64,000 nucleotides of DNA, taken from CAYYDE01 sp964470525 (lineage in GTDB: Bacteria; Patescibacteriota; Gracilibacteria; BD1-5; UBA6164). Where the stretch lies: the NCBI GenBank assembly GCA_964470525.1, contig CAYYDE010000005.1, positions 62,001 to 126,000 on the forward strand. Reading direction: 5' to 3'. The notes under the pieces were generated by a model. It did no database searches, had not been told where the DNA came from, and was given only the letters and a program-made list of their open reading frames with translations. Shown piece by piece: positions 33,139-44,341 of the stretch (the first letter of the stretch is position 1; every line of letters begins with the position of its first letter). The position numbers were made by a program, and so were the translations under genes.

Positions 33139-35022
33139 ATGTTCTGATTTTTGAAAAGAAAGAAAAAAATCAATACCGAAGAAATCAACAACTTCAATAA
33201 AGCTATCAAAGTTATTGAAGACTTTATTTTGTTGGAAGAATTCGAAAATGCAGAGCTTGCTATTCAAGAAATTAAATCAAAAGAAAATGAATCTTTTAAA
33301 ATTTACATCGAATCGGTAAGTGAAAAAAATAAAAAAGAAGAACTCACGAGATTCAAAGAAAAACTCATCAAACTTGATACACTCAAAGAAAAAAAAGATA
33401 AATATAAACTCAAATATGAACAAAAAATAAAATTACAAAAAATAAAAATTGCAAAACAAGACCTTATACAACAACTCAAAGCCAACAAATCAGAATGAAA
33501 ATTTACAGAATCTCTCATGCTTCTGAATAAATATCTTGAAAAATATCATTCAGATGTAAATGCTATTTCTTATGTAAACAAAGAAAAAGCAATAATCCAT
33601 AAGTTGATTGAAAAAAACAAACAATTAAAAGAAAATGAAATCAGAAAAAATGCTTTTCTTGAAGCGAAACAACTTATTTGAGAGATCCAAGATGATATAC
33701 ATCTATGAAACAAAGAGTCTTCTACAAATTCATGGTTTGCAAAAATAAAAAATTCTCTTCATTTTTATTCAAATATCAAGAAAAAACTCAAAGATAAACA
33801 ACTGCTCAATGAAGTCCAATTATTATTAGAACAACAAAATGAAAAAAATGATATGTTAGTGCAATCAAAACTTGCACTAATACATTCATGAGTCACCAAA
33901 GAAATATCTTCAAATAACATAAATGGATATGAACTTTATGGAAAAATCGTTTGAGCTGATAAGATTTCTTGAGATACACTTTGATTTTATGATACAAAAA
34001 ATGGATATCGTTTTTTTATAGGTGATGCAACTGGTCATGGAATTCGTGCTGGTTTTATTATTACACAACTTACCAAACAAATCAGCAATATTATTCAATC
34101 AGTTTCTTTTGAAAAAGTTATATTTGAAGTCAATAATTCTCTGAAACAAGAACTCAAAAGTGGAAATTTTATCACTTCTGTTTTTTTTAATATCCCCAAA
34201 AAAAATATTTCCAATCTAGAATTTATCGGGATGTGACACGAACCATTATTTTTGTTTCGTAAAAAAACAAGAACAGTAGAAAAAATCATTCCTGGATGAT
34301 TAGCAGCTGGAATTCGTATTATCAAAGATATCACTTCTATCAAGAAAAAAGAACTCAAAATGGAAGATGGAGATATTCTCATATCATATAGTGATGGTCT
34401 CACTGAAGCCAGAAGTACTGAATGAGAAATGTATACTATTGATAGAGTTGGAAAAAAACTCCTTGAATTTGCACAAAATCCAACCTATGAAATACAAGAT
34501 ATTTATGAAGAATTCACCAAAGATCTCAAAAAATTTACTGGTGGATCAAATAATTATTATGATGATGTGAGTATTATCTTGTTAAAAAGAGATACAAAAA
34601 AAGAAATTATTCAAAATCAACTGCAAGTAGAAGAACTCTTGGCAAAAGAATGAATTGTGAAATCCAAAAAAATCAAAGCTGTTGGAAGAACTCTTGAAGA
34701 AATCAGATGAGAAATTGAAAGAATTAAAAAAGAAAATACCATAAAAAATATTATTCGTTCTCTTGATATTCTCTACAAAACATGAGAAATTCCAAAACTC
34801 AAACAAGATGCGATTCGTTATATTAAAGAATGATATATTCACAAAAAAATCAATTTTTATCTCAAAAAAGCATTAGAAAGCGAAAATGCTTTCAAAATAA
34901 AACAAAAAGAAAAAAAAGTTCAAGACAAATATAATGTACTTTTTGAACTTTATAGAAAATGAGATTATGAAACTGTTATCAATGAATGTTCTAGTATTAT
35001 TACTAAAGATGGGACTTTATAA
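33139..35022 (+). CDS. SpoIIE/PP2C-type serine phosphatase with coiled coil
   Basis: 627 residues. Residues 1-260 are a long Lys/Glu-rich coiled coil. The PPM/SpoIIE phosphatase domain follows: YELYGKIVGADKISGDTLGFYD, FFIGDATGHGIRAGF, FIGMGHEPLFL, MEDGDILISYSDGLTEA and NNYYDDVSIILLKR, with the metal-binding Asp residues in GDATGHG, SDG and YDD. A helical C-terminal tail of about 120 residues is unassigned. Lies inside the pilB-pilC operon, 45 bases after pilB. An ATPase of the RsbW/anti-sigma type at 55008 is a possible partner; the target may be pilus function, not sigma control. Confidence 0.88.
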
Positions 35023-35047
35023 AATTATTTATTAACTTGTTTTGCTC

Positions 35048-36262
35048 GTGGTATTTCAAAAAAAATTTTTTGACGCATACGGAAACTTCAACAATAGAAA
35101 ATTTGTTGAACTCCTCAAAAATTCACAACATGCACTGAAAAACAAAAAAAATAAATCAAAAGATATTAATATCGATATTAATATCTTTAATAGTGTCTCA
35201 AAAAAAGAGCTTTGGCAATTTGTAAATAAACTTTCTATTTTTATCAATTCTGGAATTGATATTAAATGAGCACTTCATATCCTTGTCAAACAAACCAAAA
35301 ATCCATATCTCAAAAAAATAACTACTGAAATTCGTACCAATATTGATTATGGAATTTCTATAAGCGAAAGTATGATGCAATATCCAAAGGTATTTGATAC
35401 TCTTTTGATTGCTTTAGTGGCAGTAGGAGAAAAAACTGGGAATTTATGAAAGATTTTGAATGAAATGGATAAAAAAATGTTAGAAAATATTGAACTTACT
35501 GGAAAAGTAAAATGAGCTCTCATTTATCCTGTGATTTTGTTGTTTCTTACTGTGAGTATGGTAACGTTTATGATGGTATTTATCATACCAAGAGTTACAG
35601 AAAGTTTTGCTCAAACATGAACTCAACTCCCTTGACTCACTCGCTTTGTGATTTCAATTTCAGATTTTATTCGTAATGAATGGGGATTTTTACTCATTGG
35701 AATTATATGAATTTGTGTACTTTTTTCTCTGATAAAAAGAACTTATGTTGGAGAATTGTTTTTTGGAGCGATTGCAATTCGTATACCTATTTTTGGACAT
35801 ATTATAAGACAATCAAATATTATTTATTTCATCAATTCTTTTACACTTTTGATGGAGTCATGAGTACTCTTACTTGATTGTTTAAAGACAGCAAGCCAAG
35901 TTGTGCCAAATATTCATTATAAAAAAGAAATTATTCGTGTAAAAAATGAAGTCGAAAGTGGTCTTACGATGTCAAAATCTCTGTGACTCAATATGGAATA
36001 CGAAACAAATGTATATTTAAACAAACTTTTTCCAGAAGAATTCGCTTATATCGTCAATACTTGAGAAGAAACCTGAACTCTTTCTGAATCTCTGAAAAAA
36101 ATAGGAAGAAACTATTCTGGAGAACTCAAAAGATATATTTGAAATCTCGCTACGATGTTGGAACCATTTATAATAGTTGTGGTTGGAATACTGGTATGAG
36201 TGATTGTTATAGCTATTTTACTTCCTTTTTTCCAACTTTGAGAAATCGTGAAAAAGATGTAG
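35048..36262 (+). CDS. pilC: Type IV pilus inner-membrane platform protein PilC
   Basis: About 404 residues. Two GspF/PilC repeats: ELWQFVNKLSIFINSGIDIKGALHIL..TGNLGKIL and IYFINSFTLLMESGVLLLDCLKTASQV..TGTLSESL. Three hydrophobic segments lie at about 155-185, 205-225 and 375-400. No ATG is available upstream of the conserved part; the frame opens after TAA at 35033, so the start is GTG at 35048 or TTG at 35042. Ends GEIVKKM with TAG. A second PilC is at 58626. Confidence 0.9.
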
Positions 36263-36282
36263 AAAAAAGATTTTTAACAAAA

Positions 36283-36316
36283 AGCAAAAAAAAGATATCT
36301 TTTTTTTGCTTTTTTC
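36283..36316 (+). terminator. Terminator of the pilB-pilC operon
   Basis: AGCAAAAAAAAGAT / ATCTTTTTTTTGCT symmetric hairpin followed by T-rich sequence. Confidence 0.7.
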
Positions 36317-36353
36317 TTTTTTTTATGTATAATGATAATGTTTTAAGGATGTA

Positions 36354-36381
36354 TTGACTTTTTCTTGAAACATATTTTAAT
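36354..36381 (+). promoter_or_regulatory. Probable promoter of the pilin gene
   Basis: TTGACT (36354-36359) about 46 bases before the pilin ATG; the -10 is weak (TTTTAA or TTTAAT). A second -10-like TATAAT lies upstream near 36329. Confidence 0.4.
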
Positions 36382-36404
36382 TTATTTTCTTATTATTGTA
36401 CAGT

Positions 36405-37043
36405 ATGAAAAATACACAAAATAAAAGAGGGTTCACTCTTGTGGAACTTATTATCGTTATTACGATTTTAGCTATTTTAGCAACTATTGCATTTATTTCG
36501 TTTCAAAGCTTCACAAAAGATGCAAGAGACACTTCAAAAATAAGTGAAATAGCAAATGTTGTAAAAGTAATTGCTGCAAATGAAGCAAAAAGCTCAGCAC
36601 CTCTTGCTACTTATATTAAAGGAACTCCTGGAGATGCTACTGTAACTAATATTCAAGGATCTTCTGCTACAACTCAAACAGGTGCTCTTAATACTGATGT
36701 ATTAGGACTTGATTCAAAATATGCAGGTGATTATGAAATTGCAGTATATGATGGTTTAGGAGTATACCAAGTAAGAGCTAAAATGGAAAATACAGCAGAA
36801 AAAGGTGAATACTTCACGTCTGGAACATACTCTCCAAGATCTGGATCTTTATCTGGAACAGTCACTGGTGGTGAAACTCTTACATTAGAGAGTGGTATTG
36901 GATTGGTAAAAATTGGTGATATGATCAACGGAGGTGAAGTAACAGGGATTTCTTCAGATCTTAAAACAATTACTTTCAGTGGTACTGTTACAGGTGGAAC
37001 TTATACTTATCAGGAATCTCCAAGTCTATTTGGTGGAAACTAA
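36405..37043 (+). CDS. Major type IV pilin candidate
   Basis: 212 residues. Leader MKNTQNKRG, then [28 protein letters not shown], with Glu at +5 after the cleavage site. The globular part is Gly/Thr/Ser-rich with no Cys pair. All 26 glycines use GGN codons and none uses TGA, unlike its pilin paralogs. That, its own promoter and terminator, and its position after pilB-pilC suggest the most highly expressed pilin. A start at ATG 36405 is preferred; the frame upstream (TTG 36396) adds only three codons. Confidence 0.92.
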   Translation: MKNTQNKRGFTLVELIIVITILAILATIAFISFQSFTKDARDTSKISEIANVVKVIAANEAKSSAPLATYIKGTPGDATVTNIQGSSATTQTGALNTDVLGLDSKYAGDYEIAVYDGLGVYQVRAKMENTAEKGEYFTSGTYSPRSGSLSGTVTGGETLTLESGIGLVKIGDMINGGEVTGISSDLKTITFSGTVTGGTYTYQESPSLFGGN

Positions 37044-37051
37044 TATCAACT

Positions 37052-37083
37052 AAAAAAAGAAACTTAAAAGTTTCTTTTTTTTT
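37052..37083. terminator. Bidirectional terminator
   Basis: AAAAAAAGAAACTT / AAGTTTCTTTTTTT hairpin between the convergent pilin and hisS genes; it reaches the hisS stop. Confidence 0.75.
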
Positions 37084-38404
37084 ATTCTTTTACAATTAAA
37101 TCTTTTGCTGGACAATAAAAATCAAGTGAGTTATTCCCTATTTTATCAGTAATATAAGCAATAAGATCTTCTTTATTTACTTCTTCTTGTGTTCATTCAA
37201 GCATATCTCTGACTTGATAGACTCAAGAATTTGCTTCCATCACCCCAACCATCACGACATAACGTGCGTCAAGTTTCATTGCTTTTTTCATCTGAATCTT
37301 GAGTGATGGAGTTCAAAGTGAAACGAGTACATTGATTCATGCTTCACGAGCTTCAAGAGAAAGTGGTAATACCACTTTTTTTGCTTCATCTCCAAGTTGA
37401 ATAAAATACAAATCAATTTTATCTTTATCTCTCAAAATAATTCCTTTTTCATAAAGAGATTGTGCAAGTCTTTCCATACCAAAAGCAAATCCAACTCATG
37501 GGATACTTTCTTCATATCCAATTTTTTGACTCAATCCATCATATCTTCCTCCTCATCAAAAACTTTCATGAGTTCTTCCAGATGTGTCAACAAATTCCCA
37601 AACAGTATGATTATAATAATCAAGACTTCTCACGAGTGTCGTATCTTCTTCGTATGGAACTTCCAAAATATCAAGATATTCTTTTACTTTTGCATAGTGT
37701 TGACGAGAATCTTTTTTGAGATATTGAAGCATTTTTGGAGCAGATTGAGCAAGAATTTTTTCATCTTCATGAATTGTATCAAATAATCTCAAAGGATCTG
37801 ATTCTAATTTTTTGAGTCCTTCTTCACTGAGATATTGCTTTTTATTTTCATAAAAACTTCTGAGTTCTTCAATATATTTGATTCTTTCTTTTGGTGTTCA
37901 AAGTGAGTTAATTTTTATTTTAAAGTCTCATTCAAGTCATAATTTATTTAAAATTTTATATCAAATAAAAATAAGTTGTGCATCCAAAATCGGATCAGCT
38001 TCACCAATAATTTCAGCTCACACTTGAAAAAATTGTCTCAGTCTTCATTTTTTTGGTTTTTCAAAACGAAAATGTGGTTCTACATAATACAAAAATACTG
38101 GTTGTGCTGCTTCATATAATTCGTTTTCTAAATATGATCTCATCACTGGAATAGTTGACTCTGGTTTTAAAATCATATTTTTTCCTTTTGGGTCTGCTAA
38201 GCGATACAATTGATGATCTATCACATCTGTTGCTTCTCATAAAGCAGAATAAAAAAGTGCTTTATTTTCCAATAATGGAGTGGTAATTCTTTTAAATCAA
38301 TTTTTTCTTAATTCATGCCTAAAAACTTTTTTTAAAAAAGTATGATATTTATGTGCTGGTGGTAAAATATCTTGCATTCATTTCACGCGTGGTACTACAG
38401 TCAT
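37082..38404 (-). CDS. hisS: Histidyl-tRNA synthetase
   Basis: 440 residues, class II synthetase. Motif 1 region RVKGMQDILPP, motif 2 LKPESTIPVMRSYLEN, the HisA-type motif VRSLDYYNHTVWEF with GGGGRYDGLSQKIG, and motif 3 PGVGFAFGMERLAQSL. The C-terminal anticodon domain is present. The GGGG stretch has several TGA codons. Start ATG 38404 gives MTVVPRVKGMQ. Confidence 0.95.
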
Positions 38405-38639
38405 AGCAAATGGGTAAACAAAATAAATAAATTACATTTTAAAAAAAATAATTCTCCTTCAACAAAAAAAGAGAGAATGTGTCTTGTTACAATAGGATAT
38501 ATCTGCTTTAAAAACAAGAAAAAATCAGATTCCTTAATCACATTTTACCCTATATATTTTATTTTTCAAATTTATTTTTGAGTTTTTTCATAAATTTATA
38601 TAATTGCCTTGAGTTTATCTTTTTAACAACACAAAATAT
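38405..38639. other. Intergenic region, 235 bases
   Basis: Divergent gap between hisS and a lipoprotein gene. Apart from a probable promoter at 38578-38604 (TTGAGT, 15-base spacer, TATAAT) for the lipoprotein gene, I see no gene, RNA or repeat here. Confidence 0.5.
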
Positions 38640-39089
38640 ATGAAAAATCGATGTCTGTTTTTTTTAATATTTTTATTCTCTCTCACAAGTTGTAGTATAC
38701 AAAATATTGAGAAAGAAAATGAAATATTACCAAACAAACAAGATGCTTCATGAGTTGATGCAATGATTGTTTGAAATGTTGATCAAAGTTGTGTGCAAGA
38801 GTTTTTGGATTTTTCTCAAATTCAAGCTGAATATGCACAATATGATCTTGAAATAATCTATTATGATTTACTCAGAAAAAACGAAAGTTGTCTTTTATGA
38901 TATTATTATTCTCATGAAGTACGTCATTATTGGAAAGTAATTGATTTATCGATGAATTACACAGAATTATTTGATACATCTTGTATGCCTGATTATAATC
39001 CTGAACAAGATGAATTTACATATTGTACAAGCGAAGATATAGATAAAACCCATAAAGAATACCAAGGTTTTATTGCTGAATTTCTTTAA
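38640..39089 (+). CDS. Predicted lipoprotein
   Basis: 149 residues. MKNRCLFFLIFLFSLTSCS is a lipoprotein signal with a lipobox-like LTSC, where Cys would be lipidated. The mature part has five further cysteines (e.g. QSCVQEF, NESCLLG, TSCMPD, YCTSED), suggesting disulfides in the exported domain. TGA-Gly at four places. No family recognised. 30 bases upstream of a membrane protein gene, perhaps one transcript. Confidence 0.7.
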
Positions 39090-39119
39090 AAAATATTTTA
39101 ATCTTTAAATTTTTATATT

Positions 39120-40241
39120 ATGAATTACCAAGAAGTAAAAAAAGTGAGCTTATGAGAAAAAATTAAATCTGCTCTTATTGGAATAATTGTATGACCAATT
39201 CTTGTATTTGTTTCAATTTATTTTCTTGCTGCAAATGAATTTCGTGCTGTTGAAAGAAGTAAAGCAATTATTGAATGAGAAAAAATTGTAACTGAAATAG
39301 ACGTTGCAAATCCTTCTTCTGAAAATAATAATACTTATATTTATACAAAATGAAAAGTTCAAAGTTCAAGCATTACTGAGTCTGATTTTCAATTTAATAC
39401 TGATGCTGTAGTACTTGATAGAACAGTAAGAATGTATCAATGGAAAGAAACTGCTCAAACACAAACAGAAGAACATCTTGGATGAAGTCAAACAGAAACA
39501 ACAACCTACACATATAGTAAAGAATGGTCTGCGTTTCCTATAGATTCAAGTGATTTTAATCAAGCTCAAACCTATCAAAACCCTAAAAATTGGGCTTTTG
39601 AATCTCAAAGACAATACGCGCAAAATATCCAACTTGGAAACTTTGGAGTTTCTGAAAGTCTACAACATAGATTTCCAACTCCTGAATCATTGAAATTAGC
39701 ATCAGAATATCAAAATCTTTTACACACAGGAAGTTTGGTTGAAAATATGATTTTTATTGGGAATGATATAAATAATCCTGAGATCTGAGATCTTCAAATT
39801 TCATATTCTTATCTTCCAATTGATAGTACACTCAGTATTCTTGGAGGACAAAGAGATGATACACTCCTTGATATTTTCTTATTAAAAAACTGACAAGATA
39901 TTACTGAAGTAAGATATGGAAATGTGTCTTCTCAAGAAATATTTCAATCAATGAAAGATGAAAATACATTGACTACTTGGATTTGGAGATGAGGATTGAC
40001 ATTACTTATGTTCTTATGATTTAACCTCTTTCTTTCAATTCTTCCAACACTTTGAAGTATTGTCCCTATGATAGGAAGAATTGCTCAAGTTTGAGTTGCA
40101 CTTTTAGCTCTTTTAGCAACAATTGCTGTTGCTGGAACAACAATTGCCGTTGCTTGGTTTTTGGCTCGTCCTATTGTTTCTTTAATAATTATTGCAATTC
40201 TTATAGGAAGCTTTATTGCATTTAAAAAATATAAAAAATAG
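39120..40241 (+). CDS. TMEM43-family membrane protein
   Basis: 373 residues. One N-terminal transmembrane helix (ALIGIIVGPILVFVSIYFLAANE), a large outer domain with DAVVLDRTVRMYQWKETAQTQTEE and TYSKEWSAFPIDSSDF, the TMEM43/LUMA signature pattern (MYQW.E), then three or four C-terminal helices (WIWRGGLTLLMFLGFNLFL onward). Function of the bacterial family is not established. Contains about 14 TGA-Gly codons, including two in the WRGG motif region. Followed by a PAP2 phosphatase gene. Confidence 0.82.
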
Positions 40242-40261
40242 TCTTTAATTTTAAAAAAAAT

Positions 40262-40864
40262 ATGATGTTTTTTGAAACTCTTCATCGTGAAATAAATATT
40301 CCTGGTCTTGAATTTTTCAATAGTTTTACCGAGAATGAAATTTTAGCAAATCTGATTTTCTATATGGCAGATATGCCGATATTTATCATTCCTCTCTTTT
40401 TAGTTGGAGCTTGGATTTATTATAATTTTAAAAAAGATCCTCAACAAAAACAGCATCTTTTGTTCATATTTTACTCAATGTGTCTTGCTATTCTTGTAAG
40501 TATCTTCATTCAACAATTTGTAAGTATAGATCGTCCTGAAACAAGTATTGAAAATGCAAATAGATTGATTTTAGAACATATTCCTGATGCTTCTTTTCCA
40601 AGTGATCATGCAAGTGTGGCTTTATGATTTCTCGCTGGATTGTGGTTATTTGGTTTTAGAAAATTTGCAATCATCATTACTCCATTTTTTATATTTATGC
40701 TTCTTTCAAGGATTGCTGGATGACTTCATTGGCCTTTTGATATCATTGTTGGAAGTTTGGTATGAATTTGAAGTGCATTTTGTATTTACAAATCTCAAAA
40801 TATGTATATATTGAAAAAAACAAATCAATGTATATTAAAAATTGCATGATATTTCAAATTATAA
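40262..40864 (+). CDS. PAP2-family membrane phosphatase
   Basis: 200 residues. The phosphatase signature is split in the usual way: SIDRPETS, FPSDHASVALGFLAG, and SRIAGGLHWPFDIIVGSL. Catalytic His residues are in SDHAS and GLHWP. Several transmembrane helices surround them. Likely dephosphorylates undecaprenyl pyrophosphate or another lipid phosphate, which would fit its position just upstream of murG (15-base gap). The Gly in AGGLHW is TGA. Start ATG 40262 or the next codon. Confidence 0.88.
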
Positions 40865-40879
40865 TTTACCCGTTTTTGT

Positions 40880-41914
40880 ATGAAAAAAATTGCACTTACT
40901 GCTGGATGAACAGGATGACATATTTTTCCTTTGTTGGCACTCTATAATTTTCTGAAACATCAAAAAGATTTAGATTTTATCTGGTTTGGAGACCAAGATG
41001 GATTAGAAGCTGAAGTGGCTGAACAAAATCACATTGCTTTTGAGCATATTCCATCATGAAAGATTAGACGTTATTTTGATTGGAGAAATTTTTATGAACC
41101 AACAAAAAATATTTCATGAATTATTTGGTGAATATATTACATTTTAAAATATGATATTGACATCATTTTTTCAAAAGGTTGATATGTTTGACTTCCTTTA
41201 TGTATTGCCTGATTTTTACTCAGAAAAAAAATATACATTCATGAATCAGACACGACATGAGGTCTTGCAAATACGATTATATCAAAGTTAGCAACAAAAG
41301 TATTTTATTCTTTTGAAAATGAAAAAATTGACAATAAAAAATATTTTCTCGTTGGACAAATTCTCAATCCTGAACTTTTAGGAAATGTAAATAAAGAACA
41401 AATATCAGAAGAAAATGAAAGACTTGAAGTGCTTGTCATCGCTGGAAGTCAAGGTTCAACAACCATTTTTGAAAATCTCAAAAGTATTCTCAACAATCTC
41501 ATTGATATAGATTTTACCATTATTTTATGAGAAAAAAATCTCCATTTTCGTGAAGATTTTGAAAAATTTTGAAATGTAAAACTCTATGATTTTCTCTCTC
41601 AAGAAGAGCTTGGAAAAATCTATGAAACAACTGATATTGCTCTCACAAGAGCTGGAGCGACGACACTTTGGGAACTGTATTTTTTTGGAATTCATTCTAT
41701 CATCATACCTCTCAAATCTGCCGCACAAAACCATCAAGAAACAAACGCAATATACTTTCAACAACAATTTTGAAGCGATGTTTTAGATGAAGATGGTCGT
41801 CTCAATCTCGAAATTTTTAGACTTCTGAGTAAATATAAAGATCTCAGAAAAGCAAAACTCAACTTGAAACATTTTTTCTACGCTTTGGAAAAAATAAAAG
41901 AAGAAATTTTATAA
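40880..41914 (+). CDS. murG: UDP-GlcNAc:lipid I transferase MurG
   Basis: Makes lipid II on the inner face of the membrane. 344 residues. N-terminal ALTAGGTGGHIFPLLAL, FSKGGYVGLPLCIAG, YIHESDTTGGLAN, then a C-terminal GT-B half with VIAGSQGSTTIFENL and TRAGATTLWELYFFGIHSIIIP. The GGTGGH motif has two TGA codons (GCT GGA TGA ACA GGA TGA). Works with MraY and MurE in this window. Ends in a strong palindromic terminator. Confidence 0.95.
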
Positions 41915-41931
41915 AATTTCTTCTTTTATTT
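41892..41931 (+). terminator. Terminator of murG
   Basis: AAATAAAAGAAGAAATTTTA / TAAAATTTCTTCTTTTATTT, 18-20 bp near-perfect palindrome spanning the murG stop. Confidence 0.75.
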
Positions 41932-41948
41932 TTTATTCATTATAAAAT

Positions 41949-41978
41949 CAAAAAAAGAAGCTTACGCTTCTTTTTTTT
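41949..41978 (-). terminator. Terminator of pnp
   Basis: AAAGAAGC / GCTTCTTT hairpin with A/T runs; it includes the pnp stop codon. Confidence 0.75.
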
Positions 41979-44175
41979 CTTCAACTTTCACTTCTTCAAC
42001 TTTTGGTGGAGTTGGAAGTGGATCAAATTTTCTTTTGAGTCCAATTCTTCATTTTTCTTTGTTTACTTCAATAACTTCAAACTCTACTTCTTCTCATTCT
42101 TTGACAATATCTGTAATATTTACGACACGAGTAGCAGCCAGTTTTGAGATATGAATCATTCCAGATTTTCCATTAAATTCGACAATTGCACCAGTTCCAT
42201 CAATAATTTTTACTACTTTTCCAATTCCTTTATATCCAACTTCTGGTTCCCAAACCATTGCTGCTATTTCTGCAACAGCTTTGCTTCATCCAATCTGATC
42301 TTTTGCAGTAACAGTTGTATTTCCGTCTTCTGCAATTGAGATTTTCACACTGTATTCTTTTTCCATTCTTTGAACATTTTCTCCTCATTTTCCAATTACT
42401 TCTCTAATTTTTTCCACTGGTACAAATACATTCATAATCAGTGGTGCATACGGAGAAAGATTTGGAGCAACATTTGGTTGAACTTTGAGCATTTCTGCTA
42501 AAATAGTATCAATAGAATTGCGAGCTTGTTTGAAGGCTTTTTCAAATACTTCAAATGAAAGTCATTGAATTTTTACATCAAGTTGCATTGCCGTAATTCC
42601 AGTAGGAGTCATTGTTACTTTAAAATCCATATCTCATAAGAAATCTTCTTGTGCTTGAATATCTGAAAGTATTTTATAATTTCCAGTTGTCTCATCATAA
42701 ATCATTCCCATTGCAATTCACGCAACTGGTGCTGAAATGGGAACTCATGCTTGCATAAGAGAAAGAGTTGATCCACAAACTGCAGCCATAGAACTTGACC
42801 CATTACAAGTAAATGTTTCTGAAACGACTCTCATCATATATGGAAACTCTGTTTCACTTGGTAAAACAGCTTCTAAAGCACGTTCAGCAAGTTTTCCATG
42901 TCATACTTCTCTTCTCCCAACTCCTCTGAGCATTCTCACTTCTCCCACAGAAAATGGAGGAAAATTATAGTGATGAATATATCTTCTCGTAGTTTCTTCA
43001 AACATGTCATCAATAATTTGAATATCATCTGGTCATCCAAGAGTGGTAACTGATAAAATTTGAGTCATTCCTCTTTGAAATAATCCTGATCCATGAACCC
43101 TTGGAAGCAGTCCTGTTTCACATTTCAATGGTCTCACTTCATCAAGTTTTCTTAAATCAAGTCTTTTTTCGTTTTCTAAAATATTTTTTCTCATTCCTTT
43201 TTTTACTCTCTTATACACCATTTCTCCAAGAGAACTCACATCAAAATCAAATGTCTCCATATTTTCTTCATTGATTCAAAAATGTTCTTTTACTTGTGAT
43301 TCAAGTGTATCAAGAGCATATTGAAATTCTTTTTTTCAAAGTCCATAAAGCACTTCAAGTTTTTCATCACTTAAAAATGCTTCAACTCTCTCATACACAC
43401 TTTCATCAGGAAGATTGAAAAAACATTGTACTTCAGGAATACCAAATTGTTTTTTATATGCTGTCATAAACTCATTTTGTGCCTGACACATTTCTTTAAT
43501 AATTCCAAAAGCAAACTCAAGAGCTTTCATCATGATTTCAGTCGAAACTTGTTTTGCACTTGATTCTACCATAGTAATAGCATCAGAAGTTCCTGCTACA
43601 AGGAGATTGATTTTTGCTGTTTGTTCTTGTTCAAACGTTGGATCAAATACAAAATTTCATGCATCATCTCCCACAATTCTTACTCATGCAACTGGTCCTT
43701 CAAAAGGTGCTCCAGACATCAAAAGAGCCAAAGAAGCTCCAGTAATTCCATAAAATCCCAAATCTGATTCATTTGATGAAGAAAGTGCTGTTGCAATAAT
43801 TTGTGTATCGTTAATAAATCATTTCGGAAACATTGGACGAATTGGTCTATCAATAAGTCTTGAAGTCAAAACTGAAGCTTCGCTTGGTCTTCCTTCCCTT
43901 TTCATAAATCTATTTCCACCAATTTTTCCTGTTGCATAAAACTTTTCCACATAATCCACAACCAAAGGAAAAAAGTCTGCTTTTTCATTTACTCCAGATT
44001 GTTTTACTCCAGCTGTTACAAAAAGTACATTTCCATATTCATCACTCAAAGTCACTGCTCCATCTGCAAGAAGTCCAAATTTTCCTGCTTCAAAAGTAAT
44101 GTTTTTTCCACCAACTGAAAATGTTTGTTTCAATGGTTGAATCTGTACAGCATTTTTATCTGATAATCAAATCAT
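41962..44175 (-). CDS. pnp: Polynucleotide phosphorylase
   Basis: 3'-5' phosphorolytic RNA exonuclease. 737 residues. Two RNase PH domains: [49 protein letters not shown] type sequence near the start (quoted as [14 protein letters not shown] and [11 protein letters not shown]) with [13 protein letters not shown], and the second with [27 protein letters not shown] (in parts). A KH domain and an S1 domain end the protein ([14 protein letters not shown]), with an acidic/Lys tail [12 protein letters not shown]. Start at ATG 44175 precedes [19 protein letters not shown]. Confidence 0.96.
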
Positions 44176-44281
44176 ACAAAATATTTAATAAAATAAATCT
44201 TTTGCAAAAAACAATAAAATATTTCAATAAAAAATATTTTTTCACTCAAATATTTCATCATTTATTTACAAAATTAGAGCA

Positions 44282-44309
44282 ATTATATGCATAAAAACGA
44301 TTTTGCAAA
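44282..44309 (-). promoter_or_regulatory. Promoter of pnp
   Basis: Minus strand TTTGCA (44309-44304), 16-base spacer, TATAAT (44287-44282). This leaves a leader of about 100 bases before the pnp ATG at 44175. Same -35 type as the promoter at 8754. Confidence 0.7.
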
Positions 44310-44310
44310 G

Positions 44311-44341
44311 AAAAAAGGCAAATAATGTTTTTGCCTTTTTT
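44311..44341 (-). terminator. Terminator of the ABC ATPase gene
   Basis: AAAAAAGGCAAA / TTTGCCTTTTTT hairpin; it overlaps the stop of the ABC gene. Confidence 0.8.
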
